Assembly: GCF_024834055.1 (NCBI RefSeq)
Contig: NZ_JANUXZ010000005.1
Span: forward strand, 146,883-210,882
Source: Corynebacterium sp. ES2730-CONJ
GTDB lineage: Bacteria > Actinomycetota > Actinomycetes > Mycobacteriales > Mycobacteriaceae
DNA: 64,000 nucleotides
Direction of reading: 5' to 3'
Part shown: one piece after another, positions 44,003 through 53,502 of the stretch
How the letters are laid out: every line of letters starts with the position of its first letter
How positions within the stretch are numbered: the stretch's first letter is position 1
Notes under the pieces: generated by a model
The model's database searches: none
The model's input: the letters and a program-made list of their open reading frames with translations, nothing else
What the model was told of the DNA's origin: nothing
Program-made: the position numbers and the translations under genes

Positions 44003-45535
44003 GTGACTACCGACGATATCCTCGGCAAGGGCAAGCGCCCAGAACCAACCGGACCTACTACCCAACTGGGTGGACGCCCCGTTGCTTCCGAAAACGCTTC
44101 CATTACCCAAGGCCCACAAGGGGCCAGCGTGCTCAACGACTATCACCTTATTGAAAAGCTCGCCCACTTCAACCGTGAGCGCGTTCCAGAGCGCAACCCC
44201 CACGCCAAAGGTCACGGAGCTTTCGGTGAACTCCATATCACCCACGACGTGTCTCAGTACACGAAAGCCAAGCTCTTCCAGCCTGGAACCGTCACTCCCA
44301 TGGTGGGTCGTTTCTCCACCGTCGCCGGTGAACAAGGTTCTCCCGATACCTGGCGTGATGTCCACGGCTTCGCCTTGCGCTTCTATACCGAAGACGGCAA
44401 CTACGATATCGTAGGCAATAACACCCCCGTTTTCTTTATCCGTGACGGCATTAAATTCCCTGATTTTATTCACTCCCAGAAGCGCATGACCGCAGATGGT
44501 CTGCGTTCCCCAGATGCACAGTGGGATTTCTGGACTCGCACCCCAGAATCGGCTCACCAAGTCACCTATCTTATGGGTGATCGCGGTACTCCAACCTCCA
44601 CCCGCCACCAGGACGGTTTTGGTTCTCATACCTTCCAGTGGATCAACGATGAGGGCACCCCAGTGTGGGTGAAATACCACTTCAAAACTCGTCAAGGCTG
44701 GCAGACCTTCACCGATGCTGAGGCCACCGAGAAGGCGGGAACCGATCCCGATCTCCACCGCGAGGATCTCTTCCAAGCGATCGATCGCGGCGACTACCCG
44801 ATCTGGGATGTCAAGGTGCAGATTATGCCCTTCGAAGATGCGGAGACCTACCGTTTCAACCCCTTCGATCTCACTAAGGTGTGGTCGCATAAGGATTATC
44901 CGCTGATCGATGTCGGCTATTTCGTGCTGAATAAGAATCCCCAGAACTACTTTGCCCAGATTGAGCAACTTGCTCTCGATCCAGGCAACCTCGTTCCAGG
45001 TATTGGCTTAAGCCCTGATCGGATGCTGATGGCCCGTGCTTTTGCTTATGCTGATGCCCAGCGCTATCGCATTGGACCAAATTACCGTCAACTTCCGGTG
45101 AACCAGCCCCTTAAGCCTGTTAATACCTACACCCACCAGGGTCCGATGGAATATCAGTTCAACCCTGCTGGAGCCCCAGTGTATAGTCCCAACCGTTTCG
45201 ATAAGGGCGCAGGCTATCTCGATGATGGAAAAACCTCGGCAAGTGGTGAGAGCTTAGGCCAGGCAGAGGATCTCTTTATCAACCCTGATCCTCATGGCAC
45301 AGATCTGGTTCGTGCCGCCTACGTGGCCCATAAAGACGACGATGATTTTATCCAGGCGCGCACGTTATACCGCGATGTCATGGACGATAACGCTAAGGAG
45401 CGGTTAGCAGATAATATCACCAATGCCATGGTGGGAGTCTCTGCTGAGACTGAAAAGCGCTGCTACTGGTACTGGGAGCAAGTAGATCCGCAATTAGGTA
45501 AGCGAGTACGCGAGCTCTTCGCTACCAAGAAATAA
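44003..45535 (+). CDS. katA: Catalase, monofunctional haem type
   Basis: 510 residues, small-to-middle-size clade. Catalytic His in NPHAKGHGAFGE (about 59-70), Asn in DIVGNNTPVFFIRD (about 131-144) and the haem-ligand Tyr in MLMARAFAYADAQRYR (about 341-356) are all present. C-terminal part is typical. Degrades hydrogen peroxide. The GTG start has AAAGGAG. Convergent with sigC, the same pair as in C. glutamicum. Confidence 0.95.
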   Translation: MTTDDILGKGKRPEPTGPTTQLGGRPVASENASITQGPQGASVLNDYHLIEKLAHFNRERVPERNPHAKGHGAFGELHITHDVSQYTKAKLFQPGTVTPMVGRFSTVAGEQGSPDTWRDVHGFALRFYTEDGNYDIVGNNTPVFFIRDGIKFPDFIHSQKRMTADGLRSPDAQWDFWTRTPESAHQVTYLMGDRGTPTSTRHQDGFGSHTFQWINDEGTPVWVKYHFKTRQGWQTFTDAEATEKAGTDPDLHREDLFQAIDRGDYPIWDVKVQIMPFEDAETYRFNPFDLTKVWSHKDYPLIDVGYFVLNKNPQNYFAQIEQLALDPGNLVPGIGLSPDRMLMARAFAYADAQRYRIGPNYRQLPVNQPLKPVNTYTHQGPMEYQFNPAGAPVYSPNRFDKGAGYLDDGKTSASGESLGQAEDLFINPDPHGTDLVRAAYVAHKDDDDFIQARTLYRDVMDDNAKERLADNITNAMVGVSAETEKRCYWYWEQVDPQLGKRVRELFATKK

Positions 45536-45573
45536 TCGCTGAAGTAACCAGTGAAATAATCGCTCAAGATCAC

Positions 45574-45607
45574 AACCGGTGCGTAGCTTGTGGTGCGCAC
45601 CGGTTTT
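45574..45607 (+). terminator. Terminator between katA and sigC
   Basis: AACCGGTGCG (45574-45583) pairs with 45596-45605, 12-nt loop, then a T-run. Ends katA transcription just before the sigC stop. Confidence 0.88.
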
Positions 45608-45610
45608 CGT

Positions 45611-46168
45611 CTATGTTCCCCACTCCTTTACGCACCCCCGACCAGCTGCTTGAATCATATCCGCGCGTGCTCGAGCCACCCGAGAACGGATGGTGCCAAT
45701 GCGTACGCCGGTAATATGAGCTGCCTCTTCATAGGAATAGCCCAAGACTTGGGTAAGTATGAGCGCCTCCCTGCGCTCAGCTGGCAGTTGTTCTATAAGA
45801 AGACGGGTATCAACCCACTCTGACCAATCACTAGGAGGTCTAGGGTGGACATGCTCAGGGCTGGTATCTGCAGATATGGGCCGTGAAGTCTCATGCCGAA
45901 TACTATCGATCCACACCCGCCTAGCCAGGGAAAGTAACCACGTCCGAGCTGAGGACCTAGCTGCAAAGCGGGGTAGCGCCCCCATTACTCGAAGATAGGT
46001 CTCTTGGGTGAGATCATCGGCGTTTTCTCGGCCTCCCAGATGCGCGAGGAGTTCCCAAATATCGCCTTGGGTGGCTTTGATAAAGGAATTTAGCGCTTCC
46101 CGATCTCCCCGGCCAGCTTGCAGAGCGAGATCGGTAATCTCCTCATCGGTGGGAGCTGGGGTGGTCAT
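45611..46168 (-). CDS. sigC: ECF sigma factor SigC
   Basis: 185 residues. Sigma-70 region 2 with ADDLTQETYLRVM (about 50-62) and LLSLARRVWIDSIR, then region 4 with LGYSYEEAAHITGVRIGTIRSRVARAR (helix-turn-helix, about 140-166; cited for position). No anti-sigma gene adjoins. C. glutamicum SigC, also next to katA, controls cytochrome bd and copper-related respiratory genes. The ATG is 7 nt after a TAGAAT box with no ribosome site. Confidence 0.9.
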   Translation of the reverse strand: MTTPAPTDEEITDLALQAGRGDREALNSFIKATQGDIWELLAHLGGRENADDLTQETYLRVMGALPRFAARSSARTWLLSLARRVWIDSIRHETSRPISADTSPEHVHPRPPSDWSEWVDTRLLIEQLPAERREALILTQVLGYSYEEAAHITGVRIGTIRSRVARARADMIQAAGRGCVKEWGT

Positions 46169-46175
46169 AATATTA

Positions 46176-46181
46176 ATTCTA
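46176..46181 (-). promoter_or_regulatory. -10 box (TAGAAT) of leaderless sigC
   Basis: Ends 7 nt before the ATG; no Shine-Dalgarno sequence. Confidence 0.55.
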
Positions 46182-47016
46182 ACACTGTGGCAGGTGGGCT
46201 ATTAGATGCCGAGAGAGAGGACACTTAATAACAGTAGAAGCTGCTATTCTCACGAGATCGTAGAAAAGTAGAGGAGTCGTAGAACGCAGCTTGGCACGAA
46301 AAGCTCTGCACCCCTGGTATTCCACAAGTCTGATGAGGATACGTAAAGAATGAGTCTGCGTCGTGCTATACAGGAGGAGGGTAGACCTATTATTTAATTC
46401 TGGTAGGCGAAGAATATTTGAGGATTTCAGCCTGTTCCATAGAGAGAATTAGTGCCCTTCACTTTTACATGAAACAAGCAGAAGTGAAAGGCCGAAAGAG
46501 GGCGGACCCGTAGTGGACGTATTTGGTGAGCATCACTGAAAAGAAGGTTGTATGCAATACAAATAAAGGATAAGCGCCGCAGCCATAAAAGAACCCTGCT
46601 TTCAGATTTGTGAGTATTCTTGGATAGTCCCAGACGTTGAGGGTGTAGACGCGCTAGGCCGTGAGGGCACCGTGATGCTGGAGATAAAAGGAGCCGGTAT
46701 ATCAGACGCGCTGGATCGTCGGCCCTAAGCTCCACCATAAGGGAGAGGGTGTCAAAAGCCTCGAGAGGTTTTCTTCCGTCGCTTAAGCGGATAGGAACGG
46801 CAGCGACTCCCTAAGGTAACGGGGGGGGATCAGGGCCTCATGCGGAGATCGGTAGGCCAAATTGCTACGCAAGCTGCGTATAAACCTAGTGGTAATAACA
46901 GAAAAATGCCCGCATAATCAGAAGGTAGTCGCCAGGATGAGAGTCTCTCCATAGTTGCTTCCCCTTGCGATCCTGTGTGGCGGATTGTCAGCTCCCGTAT
47001 GATTAAGGGATGACAA
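46182..47016. other. Gene-poor stretch with a G8 run
   Basis: About 830 bp between sigC and the Mrp terminator. The longest frame (minus strand, 46427-46738) has unlikely composition and no ribosome site. A run of eight G lies at 46821-46828. No recognised RNA or mobile-element sequence. Confidence 0.5.
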
Positions 47017-47047
47017 GAAAAACCCGCCCCATATAGCTGAGGCGGGT
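47017..47047 (-). terminator. Terminator of the Mrp operon
   Basis: ACCCGCC/GGCGGGT stem with a 12-nt loop; on the minus strand followed by TTTTTC. Confidence 0.9.
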
Positions 47048-47062
47048 CATGGTGGACGATTA

Positions 47063-47371
47063 CTATGAATCTTCGGTGGCAGTTTGATATAAGCTACGGC
47101 CCATAATGAAGGAGCCCACCGCCACCACAACTAGGATGGCAATAATAGCTAGGATCCCACGGACAAGATCGCCGAAAACAAAACCTTCACGGTAGAAATT
47201 CACCAACAGTTTCGCAATGATCAAGAGCGGGAGACCAATATTAATTCCAGTGGAAAAAAGGTTGGCAGCAGTCATGGGGTCGTAGCGCTTGCGCCAGAGA
47301 GCAACGGCAGTGATAAACATTAAGAGCCCTGAGATGAGCACCAAGATGCCGGCAATAGTTTCAATAATCAT
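47063..47371 (-). CDS. mrpG: Mrp Na+(K+)/H+ antiporter subunit G
   Basis: 102 residues, three hydrophobic helices, last gene of the operon. Sequence LISGLLMFITAVALWRKRYDPMTAANLFSTG (residues about 12-42, cited by place) follows the MnhG/MrpG pattern in which a helix is followed by a conserved Arg-x-x-Asp region. Small subunit of the membrane antiporter; starts 3 bp after the mrpF stop. Confidence 0.85.
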   Translation of the reverse strand: MIIETIAGILVLISGLLMFITAVALWRKRYDPMTAANLFSTGINIGLPLLIIAKLLVNFYREGFVFGDLVRGILAIIAILVVVAVGSFIMGRSLYQTATEDS

Positions 47372-47374
47372 GGT

Positions 47375-47641
47375 TTAACGACGCCCCTTTGCGATAATAC
47401 GAGCCACAGACATCGTGGGGAGAACACCGCCAGCAAGGGCGGCCAGCATTACTACTTCATAGGCGATCTGGGTGTCATGGAACATCGTCCACACCAAGTA
47501 AAGCCCGATCATTCCATAGAAGACCACATCGGAGATCACCGCGCGAGAGAACTCGTTGGCGGTGCTCAACATAGCCACCAGCGCAACCATGATGGAAAGA
47601 ATCATAAGGACGGAGGAAGCAACAGCGAGATAGAAAAACAT
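47375..47641 (-). CDS. mrpF: Mrp antiporter subunit F
   Basis: 88 residues, three helices. The conserved membrane Asp of MrpF is in AVISDVVFYGMIGL (about residue 38). Lies 7 bp after mrpE and 3 bp before mrpG. Part of the multi-subunit complex that exchanges sodium or potassium for protons and supports growth in alkali and salt. Confidence 0.87.
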   Translation of the reverse strand: MFFYLAVASSVLMILSIMVALVAMLSTANEFSRAVISDVVFYGMIGLYLVWTMFHDTQIAYEVVMLAALAGGVLPTMSVARIIAKGRR

Positions 47642-47648
47642 CGGTGAG

Positions 47649-48047
47649 TTACACCTGCTTTACGGGGACGGGGGCGGGATATTCCACCTCGGCGGATTCA
47701 AGATCGAGGGGAAGATTCTTCACCTTCGGTGACAGCTTCTCCTCCATATGAGCGAGATCGCGCAAAACGGCGCGAGGATCCGAGCCATAAACGGCGTGCA
47801 CCATGAGGTGACGGGGGCCGGTTACTTGGTCGGGATCTTCGTCGATTAGCGTGATACTCATCGTTGCGGGAGTGATCGTGATGGAGCAGGCAAAGGCCGT
47901 AATTTCCCAGTCCTTCGTGACCCGCAACGGATAATAGACCACGCAGGGATCTACCTTTTTACTTCCAGTCAGGGTATCCCAAATCACCACCGAAGTGGCC
48001 AGCACCAGCTGCCATAATAGCCACGGAATATAAATAAAAGCATTCAT
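47649..48047 (-). CDS. mrpE: Mrp antiporter subunit E
   Basis: 132 residues. An N-terminal hydrophobic region (FIYIPWLLWQLVLATSVVIWDTL) is followed by a cytoplasmic domain with LRVTKDWEITAFACSITITPAT, the MrpE pattern in which Thr/Pro follow the last strand. The ATG at 48047 lies 4 bp after the mrpD stop (the frame extends further but into mrpD). One of the subunits needed for assembly. Confidence 0.86.
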   Translation of the reverse strand: MNAFIYIPWLLWQLVLATSVVIWDTLTGSKKVDPCVVYYPLRVTKDWEITAFACSITITPATMSITLIDEDPDQVTGPRHLMVHAVYGSDPRAVLRDLAHMEEKLSPKVKNLPLDLESAEVEYPAPVPVKQV

Positions 48048-48051
48048 ATCT

Positions 48052-49596
48052 TTACCGTCCTGCCTGCATAAAGGAATCGGAGGCGACCGCAACCGGGGCA
48101 CCCTTATCGCTGATCAGTACCGCCTGGGCATAAGCCTCAGTATCGAGAAGTTGCGCGGCCGCATCGTGGATCGCGCCCACGAGAGGGCCGGCGAAAATGA
48201 ACATGGCCAAGGAGATCACCATCATCGACATCGCAGGAGCAATACGCCTAAAAGGTACGCGCAACGTTGAAGGAATACGGGATTTATTCATAACCCCACC
48301 CCAAAAGACCTTGCGCCACACGCGCAGCATGGCCAGGAAAGCAGCGAAGGAGGCGATCACCATCACCGCGAGAACGATCCATGCGGCAACCGAACCAGCT
48401 TGAGCCACAGCGATCATGATATAGAGTTTGCCCCACAAACCGGAGAAAGGAGGGAAGCCAACAACCGAAAACGCGCCTGCTGCGAAGACCGCGGCCACCA
48501 GTGGATCGCGGTGCATAATGCCAGAGAGCTTGCGCAAGGAGTTATTGCCATACGTTTCCTCAATAGCTCCTGCAGTCAAAATCAGCGAGCCCAAAGTGAT
48601 CATATGGTGCACCATATACAGAATGCCCGCAGCAAGGGCTATGCGTGCTTGGCCAGCGCTAAAGGCGAGAGTGACCAAGATAAAAGGCATTCCATTAACC
48701 ATCTGATAGGACAGCACTCGGCGCATGGTATTCTCCGCCAAACCAGAGAAGGAACCCACCACCATGCTGGCAACAGCGACCACAATGATGAGAGTGGCCC
48801 AACGCTGATCGAGATCGAAGATCACGGTATATATCCGGAAGAGGGCATAGACAGCCACCTTGGTATGCAGACCGGAGAAGAGGGCCATCACACCCGCAGA
48901 GGTAGCGGGATAGGTACGCGGCAACCATGTGTGAACAGGGAAGATACCAGCCTTGACCACCAAAGCGATGACAACGATACCCATGGCTACGGTGGCAGGA
49001 CCATGACCGGCTGCCACACCACGGAGGGCGGCTATATTGACTGTGCCCACAACGCCATAAACCACTGCCACGCCGGCGAGCAGGATGGTAGAGGTTGCTA
49101 AGTTCACTAGGACGAATGTGCGCCCCGCTGACAGGCGCGCCCAGGTGCCAGTCATGGCGAGCAGACCATAGGAGGGCAGCAGCATGACTTCGATGAACAC
49201 GAAGAAGTTGAAGAGATCTGCGGTCAAAAGGGCACCCATCACTCCTGTGAGCAGCATGAGAGACAGTGCATTAAAGAATCGAGCCCGAGTTTCACCAACC
49301 ACAATCGAGAACCAGTTGGCTACAAACGCCACAATGGAGGTGGTGACAATCATCAGGGCAGAGAATTGATCACCCACAAATGGGATGGCTACGCCGCCAA
49401 TATAAAGGCCCACAGAATGCGCGATCACGCCGTGGCTAGCGGTCAGCGCATAAAGCCACAATCCGGCTAGGCCGGTGCCCACAGGCACGATGAGCATAAG
49501 AGCATCGCGGACTAAGCGCCACGGGATAACCGCGGCCAGACCGACGAATAATAGGGGGATACCCACAAAGAGTGGGAGAGTATACGCGTATTCCAT
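48052..49596 (-). CDS. mrpD: Mrp antiporter subunit D
   Basis: 514 residues, about 14 helices, homologous to complex I NuoM/NuoN. Conserved membrane acid in FIEVMLLPSYGLL (Glu about 134) and Lys in VKAGIFPVHTWLP (about 219) form the proton path, and SYQMVNGMPFIL holds a conserved region. Its start overlaps the mrpC stop by one base, so they are coupled. Confidence 0.93.
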   Translation of the reverse strand: MEYAYTLPLFVGIPLLFVGLAAVIPWRLVRDALMLIVPVGTGLAGLWLYALTASHGVIAHSVGLYIGGVAIPFVGDQFSALMIVTTSIVAFVANWFSIVVGETRARFFNALSLMLLTGVMGALLTADLFNFFVFIEVMLLPSYGLLAMTGTWARLSAGRTFVLVNLATSTILLAGVAVVYGVVGTVNIAALRGVAAGHGPATVAMGIVVIALVVKAGIFPVHTWLPRTYPATSAGVMALFSGLHTKVAVYALFRIYTVIFDLDQRWATLIIVVAVASMVVGSFSGLAENTMRRVLSYQMVNGMPFILVTLAFSAGQARIALAAGILYMVHHMITLGSLILTAGAIEETYGNNSLRKLSGIMHRDPLVAAVFAAGAFSVVGFPPFSGLWGKLYIMIAVAQAGSVAAWIVLAVMVIASFAAFLAMLRVWRKVFWGGVMNKSRIPSTLRVPFRRIAPAMSMMVISLAMFIFAGPLVGAIHDAAAQLLDTEAYAQAVLISDKGAPVAVASDSFMQAGR

Positions 49597-50042
49597 TAAA
49601 AATCTTCTCCCTTCGCGCTCTTGGGGCTGCGATAAGGGGCGCGGCGGCGAGTTGCCTGATGCGCCTCGTGGGCGGCCACCTCAGCGGTGGTCGTGGAACG
49701 ACCGAGAGTTTGCAGCGGCGAATCCTCGTCGCTAATCATCTCGGCCTCGGTATCATCCGTGCGGCCCACGCCAGCAAGAGTGAGCATGAAGGTGGTGGTG
49801 GCCATGGCGATCACGATAGCCGTGAGCACAAAAGCCTGGGGGAGAGGGTCAGCGGCGGCGCTGAGATCGGTGATCGACGGGAATGGTTCCCCGCGCCACG
49901 CAGTCACGCCAGCCGAGACGATGAGCAGGTTAGTGGCATGGCTAAAAAGCGTCATGCCCAAAATGATGCGCAACATGCCGCGCTGCAGGACCAGGTAGAC
50001 ACCACCTGCGGCAAGGATGGCGATGGTAGCTGAGAGAATCAC
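49596..50042 (-). CDS. mrpC: Mrp antiporter subunit C
   Basis: 148 residues, NuoK-like with three helices (about 2-22, 28-48, 72-95). GMTLFSHATNLLIV follows the NuoK/MrpC pattern. The last 50 residues are polar and cytoplasmic. One-base overlaps with both mrpA and mrpD show tight coupling. Confidence 0.9.
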   Translation of the reverse strand: MILSATIAILAAGGVYLVLQRGMLRIILGMTLFSHATNLLIVSAGVTAWRGEPFPSITDLSAAADPLPQAFVLTAIVIAMATTTFMLTLAGVGRTDDTEAEMISDEDSPLQTLGRSTTTAEVAAHEAHQATRRRAPYRSPKSAKGEDF

Positions 50043-53000
50043 TACTGCTTCCCTTCTTCCGAGTTGATGGCGTCTTGGTTAATGGCATCCTGGTGCATAT
50101 CCGTATCAGCTTGCAAGGCAGCCGCCTCCCGGCGCGCTGCTTCTTCGATACGGTGCTGTTCCGGAGCCTCTTCAGCGTGGCGATCTTCAGGATCGAAATC
50201 ACGGAAGGAATCTGGAACCTTCATGGGCTGCCAGAGAGGGGATTTCTCACGCGTGAAATTCAATTCTTGGTATTCCATGCCCGGGCGCAAATAGCCTCCC
50301 AGGGCATTAATAGCCATAGACAGCATGCCGATCACCGCAAGGTACACTCCGACGTCGAAAATGAGCGCCGTGGTGAGGTGCTGATCGCCGATATGGCCGT
50401 GAATGGCGTAGAGGAAAGAACCATGGCTAAGGCCAATAAAGCCTGCCACAACCGCGGTAATCACACCCGATGCGGTGAGATACACAGGCATAGCTACAGG
50501 GAAAATACGGTGATCGTGGGCATAGCTGATATAGATGAGCATCATGGCACAGCCAGCCACTAAGGCAGCAATAAAGCCACCACCAGGTTGGTTGTGTCCG
50601 CGCCAGAAAATGAGCACACTCACGATCAAGAGCACCGGAACCAAAACCTTCAGTAGGGTGCGCAGTGGAATGGAGTTCACGGTTGCCTGGCGGAAAGGCG
50701 CAGGGTGGGTACCGGGGTAGAAGGGGTAGCGCGGCATCGACGTCACAACTGCGGCGATTACAACCGCAGCCATGCCTAATACCGATAGTTCTCCTAAGGT
50801 ATCGAGAGCACGGAACTCCACCAAGATGGTATTGACAACATTATCGCCGCCGGTGATCCCGGGAGCTTCGTTGAGATACCAGAGGCCGATTTCGCTGCGC
50901 TCGTGCCGGCCCAAAAGCATATAGGAACCCAAGAAGGTCATGATGCCCATGGCGATAGCAATGGGGGCTCCGAATACTTGCCGACGCTTCTTCGTTGGAT
51001 GGAATTTATCCGGCTGCTGCCGGATAACCAACATCATGATCACAATGGTCAGTGCCTCAACTAGGAACTGGGTAAGAGCCACATCTGGGGCACCAAGCAT
51101 GAGCATCTGGAAGGTCACACCAATACCGGCGGTACCCACGAGGAGGACCGCAGTAAGACGCAGGCGGGTCCGCACCAATCCCAGTAAGCTGAGGGCAATA
51201 ATGAACAAAGGTATGAGATCAATCAGCGAATCGGTGCCCTCAATACGAGGACGAAGAGCCACCGAATCGATACCGCCATTGATGAGTCCCTGAATCGTTA
51301 CTGCCGAGCCCAAGAGAATGATGAGGCCAAAGACATAGGCCAAATGCCGCGCCGGGGAGAGACGATCAGCCATGGTGCCAAAGATTTTGCCCACGGTGCT
51401 GGCCCCTTGATTAAATCGTTGCAGCAGATCATTGCCGCTAAATGGCAGGCTTTCGCGGTGCGTCATAAGCGCCCAGATTGCGTGACGGTAGTACACGCCG
51501 ATGAAGCTCGCCACTAGAACCACGATGGAGATGATCAGCGGGATATTAATCCCGTGCCACAGGCTTAAATGCAGGTCAGGGGCGGTGCTAATAGTACCTA
51601 CCGCGGCGGCGATCGGACGATCGAGAGCTGCTACGACTACTACGAGAGGTAGAGAGAGCAGGCCGGGGAGAGCCGCTGGTAGCCATAGGGAAAGCTTTGC
51701 TTCTTTGACCGCGCTCATATCTCGCTCGCCATCGATGAAGCCATCGAAGACAATGCGTGCGGAATAAGTAAAGGTGAAGAATGCGCCGATGGCGGCAGCG
51801 ATGAGAAGCAGTACGACTCCCCAGTTTGCAAAGGGTGCTTCTTCAAAGGCTGCCAACATGCCTTCTTTTGAGATAAAGCCGAAGGTCGGAGGAAGAGCAG
51901 CCATGGAGCTCGCAGCAATCACCACTGAGGTGAATGTAAAGGGCAGATTGCGCCAACAGGAGCCGAGACGCTGGGAATCGCGGGTTCCCGTCTGGTGGTC
52001 TACCACGCCAATGAGCATAAAGAGGGAAGACTTGAACAGCGCGTGCGCCAAGGTGTGCACCAAAGCCGCAGCCAAAGCAAAGGGTGTACCTACACCGATT
52101 GTGGCTACAATCCAGCCGAGGTGGGAGACCGTGGAATAGGCCGTAAGCTTCTTCAGGTCCGTCTTTTGAATAGCAAAGAACGAGGACACAACGGCCGTGG
52201 TCATACCGACGATAATGAGCAGATAATTCCACATAAGAACCTCATGGAATACCGCAGAAAAACGCATCAGAACGTAAATGCCGGCCTTAACCACAGCCGC
52301 CGCGTGAAGAAATGCCGAAACAGGAGTAGCTGCGGCCATAGCTTCCGGAAGCCAGAAGTGGAAGGGGAGCTGAGCGGATTTTGTAAAAGCAGAAATCGCA
52401 ATAAGCACCGCCAATACCATGGTCATCGTCGGCTTTTCCGCCCAGAAGGGAGAAGCCAAAATACCTGAGATCGATGTGGTTCCGGCTTGAGTTGCGGCGA
52501 TGGCCATGGCTACTAGCAGGGTGAGCCCACCGATAAAGGTAAGAATCAGGGTGCGCTGGGAGCCCTTCTCGCCACCGGCGCCGCCGGAGCGGGCGATCAG
52601 CATGAAGGAGGCTAGGGACACTAATTCCCAAGCGATAAATAACACAAACGCATCATTGGCGAATACCAGCAGCAAGATCGAGGTCATAAATGCTGTCATG
52701 ATGGTGTAGAAGCTGGTGTTGCCTTCACCATTAGAAAGGTATCCAGATGAATAAATGAAGACGACTGCACCGATGCACAGCGCAAGCAGTGCGAAGAAAA
52801 CGCTAAGGGAATCAGCTCGCAACGCTAGGTTAATATCAATGCCGGAACCCAAAAGATTGGGAATCCAAGTATAACTATATTCGAGGGCGTTACCGGAGAA
52901 GATGGCATCGAGGTGCGGTACCAAAAGCGCTGCTGCCGCAATAAAAAGGGCAGCGAGCGGCCAGCCGGCACGGCGGTCGAGTATCCTCACCAACACAGGT

Positions 53001-53050
53001 GCCGCGGCAACGCCTAACGCCGACAGTAGTGGAATAACAATTAAAGACAC
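50042..53050 (-). CDS. mrpA: Mrp antiporter subunit A with fused MrpB domain
   Basis: 1002 residues, first gene of mrpACDEFG. The N-terminal 500 residues are NuoL-like with FIAWELVSLASFMLIA (Glu about 140), KSAQLPFHFWLPEAMAAATPVSAFLHAA (Lys about 223; given for location) and HALFKSSLFM. The C-terminal 300 residues hold the MrpA tail and an MrpB-like domain (WRGHNQPGGGFIAAL, about 815-830), so no separate mrpB is needed, as in C. glutamicum. A polar tail of about 80 residues is rich in Glu and Ala. Largest ion-conducting subunit. Confidence 0.93.
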   Translation of the reverse strand: MSLIVIPLLSALGVAAAPVLVRILDRRAGWPLAALFIAAAALLVPHLDAIFSGNALEYSYTWIPNLLGSGIDINLALRADSLSVFFALLALCIGAVVFIYSSGYLSNGEGNTSFYTIMTAFMTSILLLVFANDAFVLFIAWELVSLASFMLIARSGGAGGEKGSQRTLILTFIGGLTLLVAMAIAATQAGTTSISGILASPFWAEKPTMTMVLAVLIAISAFTKSAQLPFHFWLPEAMAAATPVSAFLHAAAVVKAGIYVLMRFSAVFHEVLMWNYLLIIVGMTTAVVSSFFAIQKTDLKKLTAYSTVSHLGWIVATIGVGTPFALAAALVHTLAHALFKSSLFMLIGVVDHQTGTRDSQRLGSCWRNLPFTFTSVVIAASSMAALPPTFGFISKEGMLAAFEEAPFANWGVVLLLIAAAIGAFFTFTYSARIVFDGFIDGERDMSAVKEAKLSLWLPAALPGLLSLPLVVVVAALDRPIAAAVGTISTAPDLHLSLWHGINIPLIISIVVLVASFIGVYYRHAIWALMTHRESLPFSGNDLLQRFNQGASTVGKIFGTMADRLSPARHLAYVFGLIILLGSAVTIQGLINGGIDSVALRPRIEGTDSLIDLIPLFIIALSLLGLVRTRLRLTAVLLVGTAGIGVTFQMLMLGAPDVALTQFLVEALTIVIMMLVIRQQPDKFHPTKKRRQVFGAPIAIAMGIMTFLGSYMLLGRHERSEIGLWYLNEAPGITGGDNVVNTILVEFRALDTLGELSVLGMAAVVIAAVVTSMPRYPFYPGTHPAPFRQATVNSIPLRTLLKVLVPVLLIVSVLIFWRGHNQPGGGFIAALVAGCAMMLIYISYAHDHRIFPVAMPVYLTASGVITAVVAGFIGLSHGSFLYAIHGHIGDQHLTTALIFDVGVYLAVIGMLSMAINALGGYLRPGMEYQELNFTREKSPLWQPMKVPDSFRDFDPEDRHAEEAPEQHRIEEAARREAAALQADTDMHQDAINQDAINSEEGKQ

Positions 53051-53502
53051 GAGGCTTAAATCTCACCCCCAAGGTACACCAAGGTACCAAGGAGTTGACA
53101 CCCCCTTCTAAGATCTCGCGGCCGAGCGCACTGTCGCCGCAATTATTCATCCACCTAGAGAAACGATTGCGGTATAGCACATCATCTATCGGCCGTGCGG
53201 TGCTCTTATATCAGGGTGCCTGCTTTCATTAACTTGAAGGGACTATTTACCAACCGTGTAAACCTTACCAGAGTGCCCTAAAGGTCGTGCTAGTGCGCTA
53301 TTTTTGTGAATCAAACTACTAGTGACCCACACGCCTTAATACTCTAAAGTGTAATGAACGTAACAGAGCTTGATAGATGGATCTTGCGGGAGTTACTCGG
53401 GGGTTCTCAGTGGATCGTAAATAATTCTTGAGTAGATCTTTCAGTAGGATGGACGGTGTGCCTTAGCCACCACCTGCGCTGCCCCCGATACCGTAGAGAA
53501 CT
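53051..53502. promoter_or_regulatory. Divergent intergenic region of the Mrp operon and YhgE-like gene
   Basis: About 450 bp with no gene. It should hold the promoters of mrpA (minus) and of the YhgE-like gene (plus). The AT-rich part around 53330-53360 could hold -10 boxes, but none is convincing, and no operator was recognised. Confidence 0.35.

Noticed and set aside
43937..44968. 343-codon open frame on the minus strand
   Set aside because: Fully antisense to katA, whose residues are strongly conserved; no ribosome site, and composition is that of a mirrored gene.
46427..46738. 103-codon frame on the minus strand
   Set aside because: No ribosome site, odd composition and no recognisable domain; kept as part of a gene-poor stretch.
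48400..49101. 233-codon frame on the plus strand
   Set aside because: Antisense to mrpD; rich in His, Gly and Asn as expected of a reversed membrane-protein sequence.
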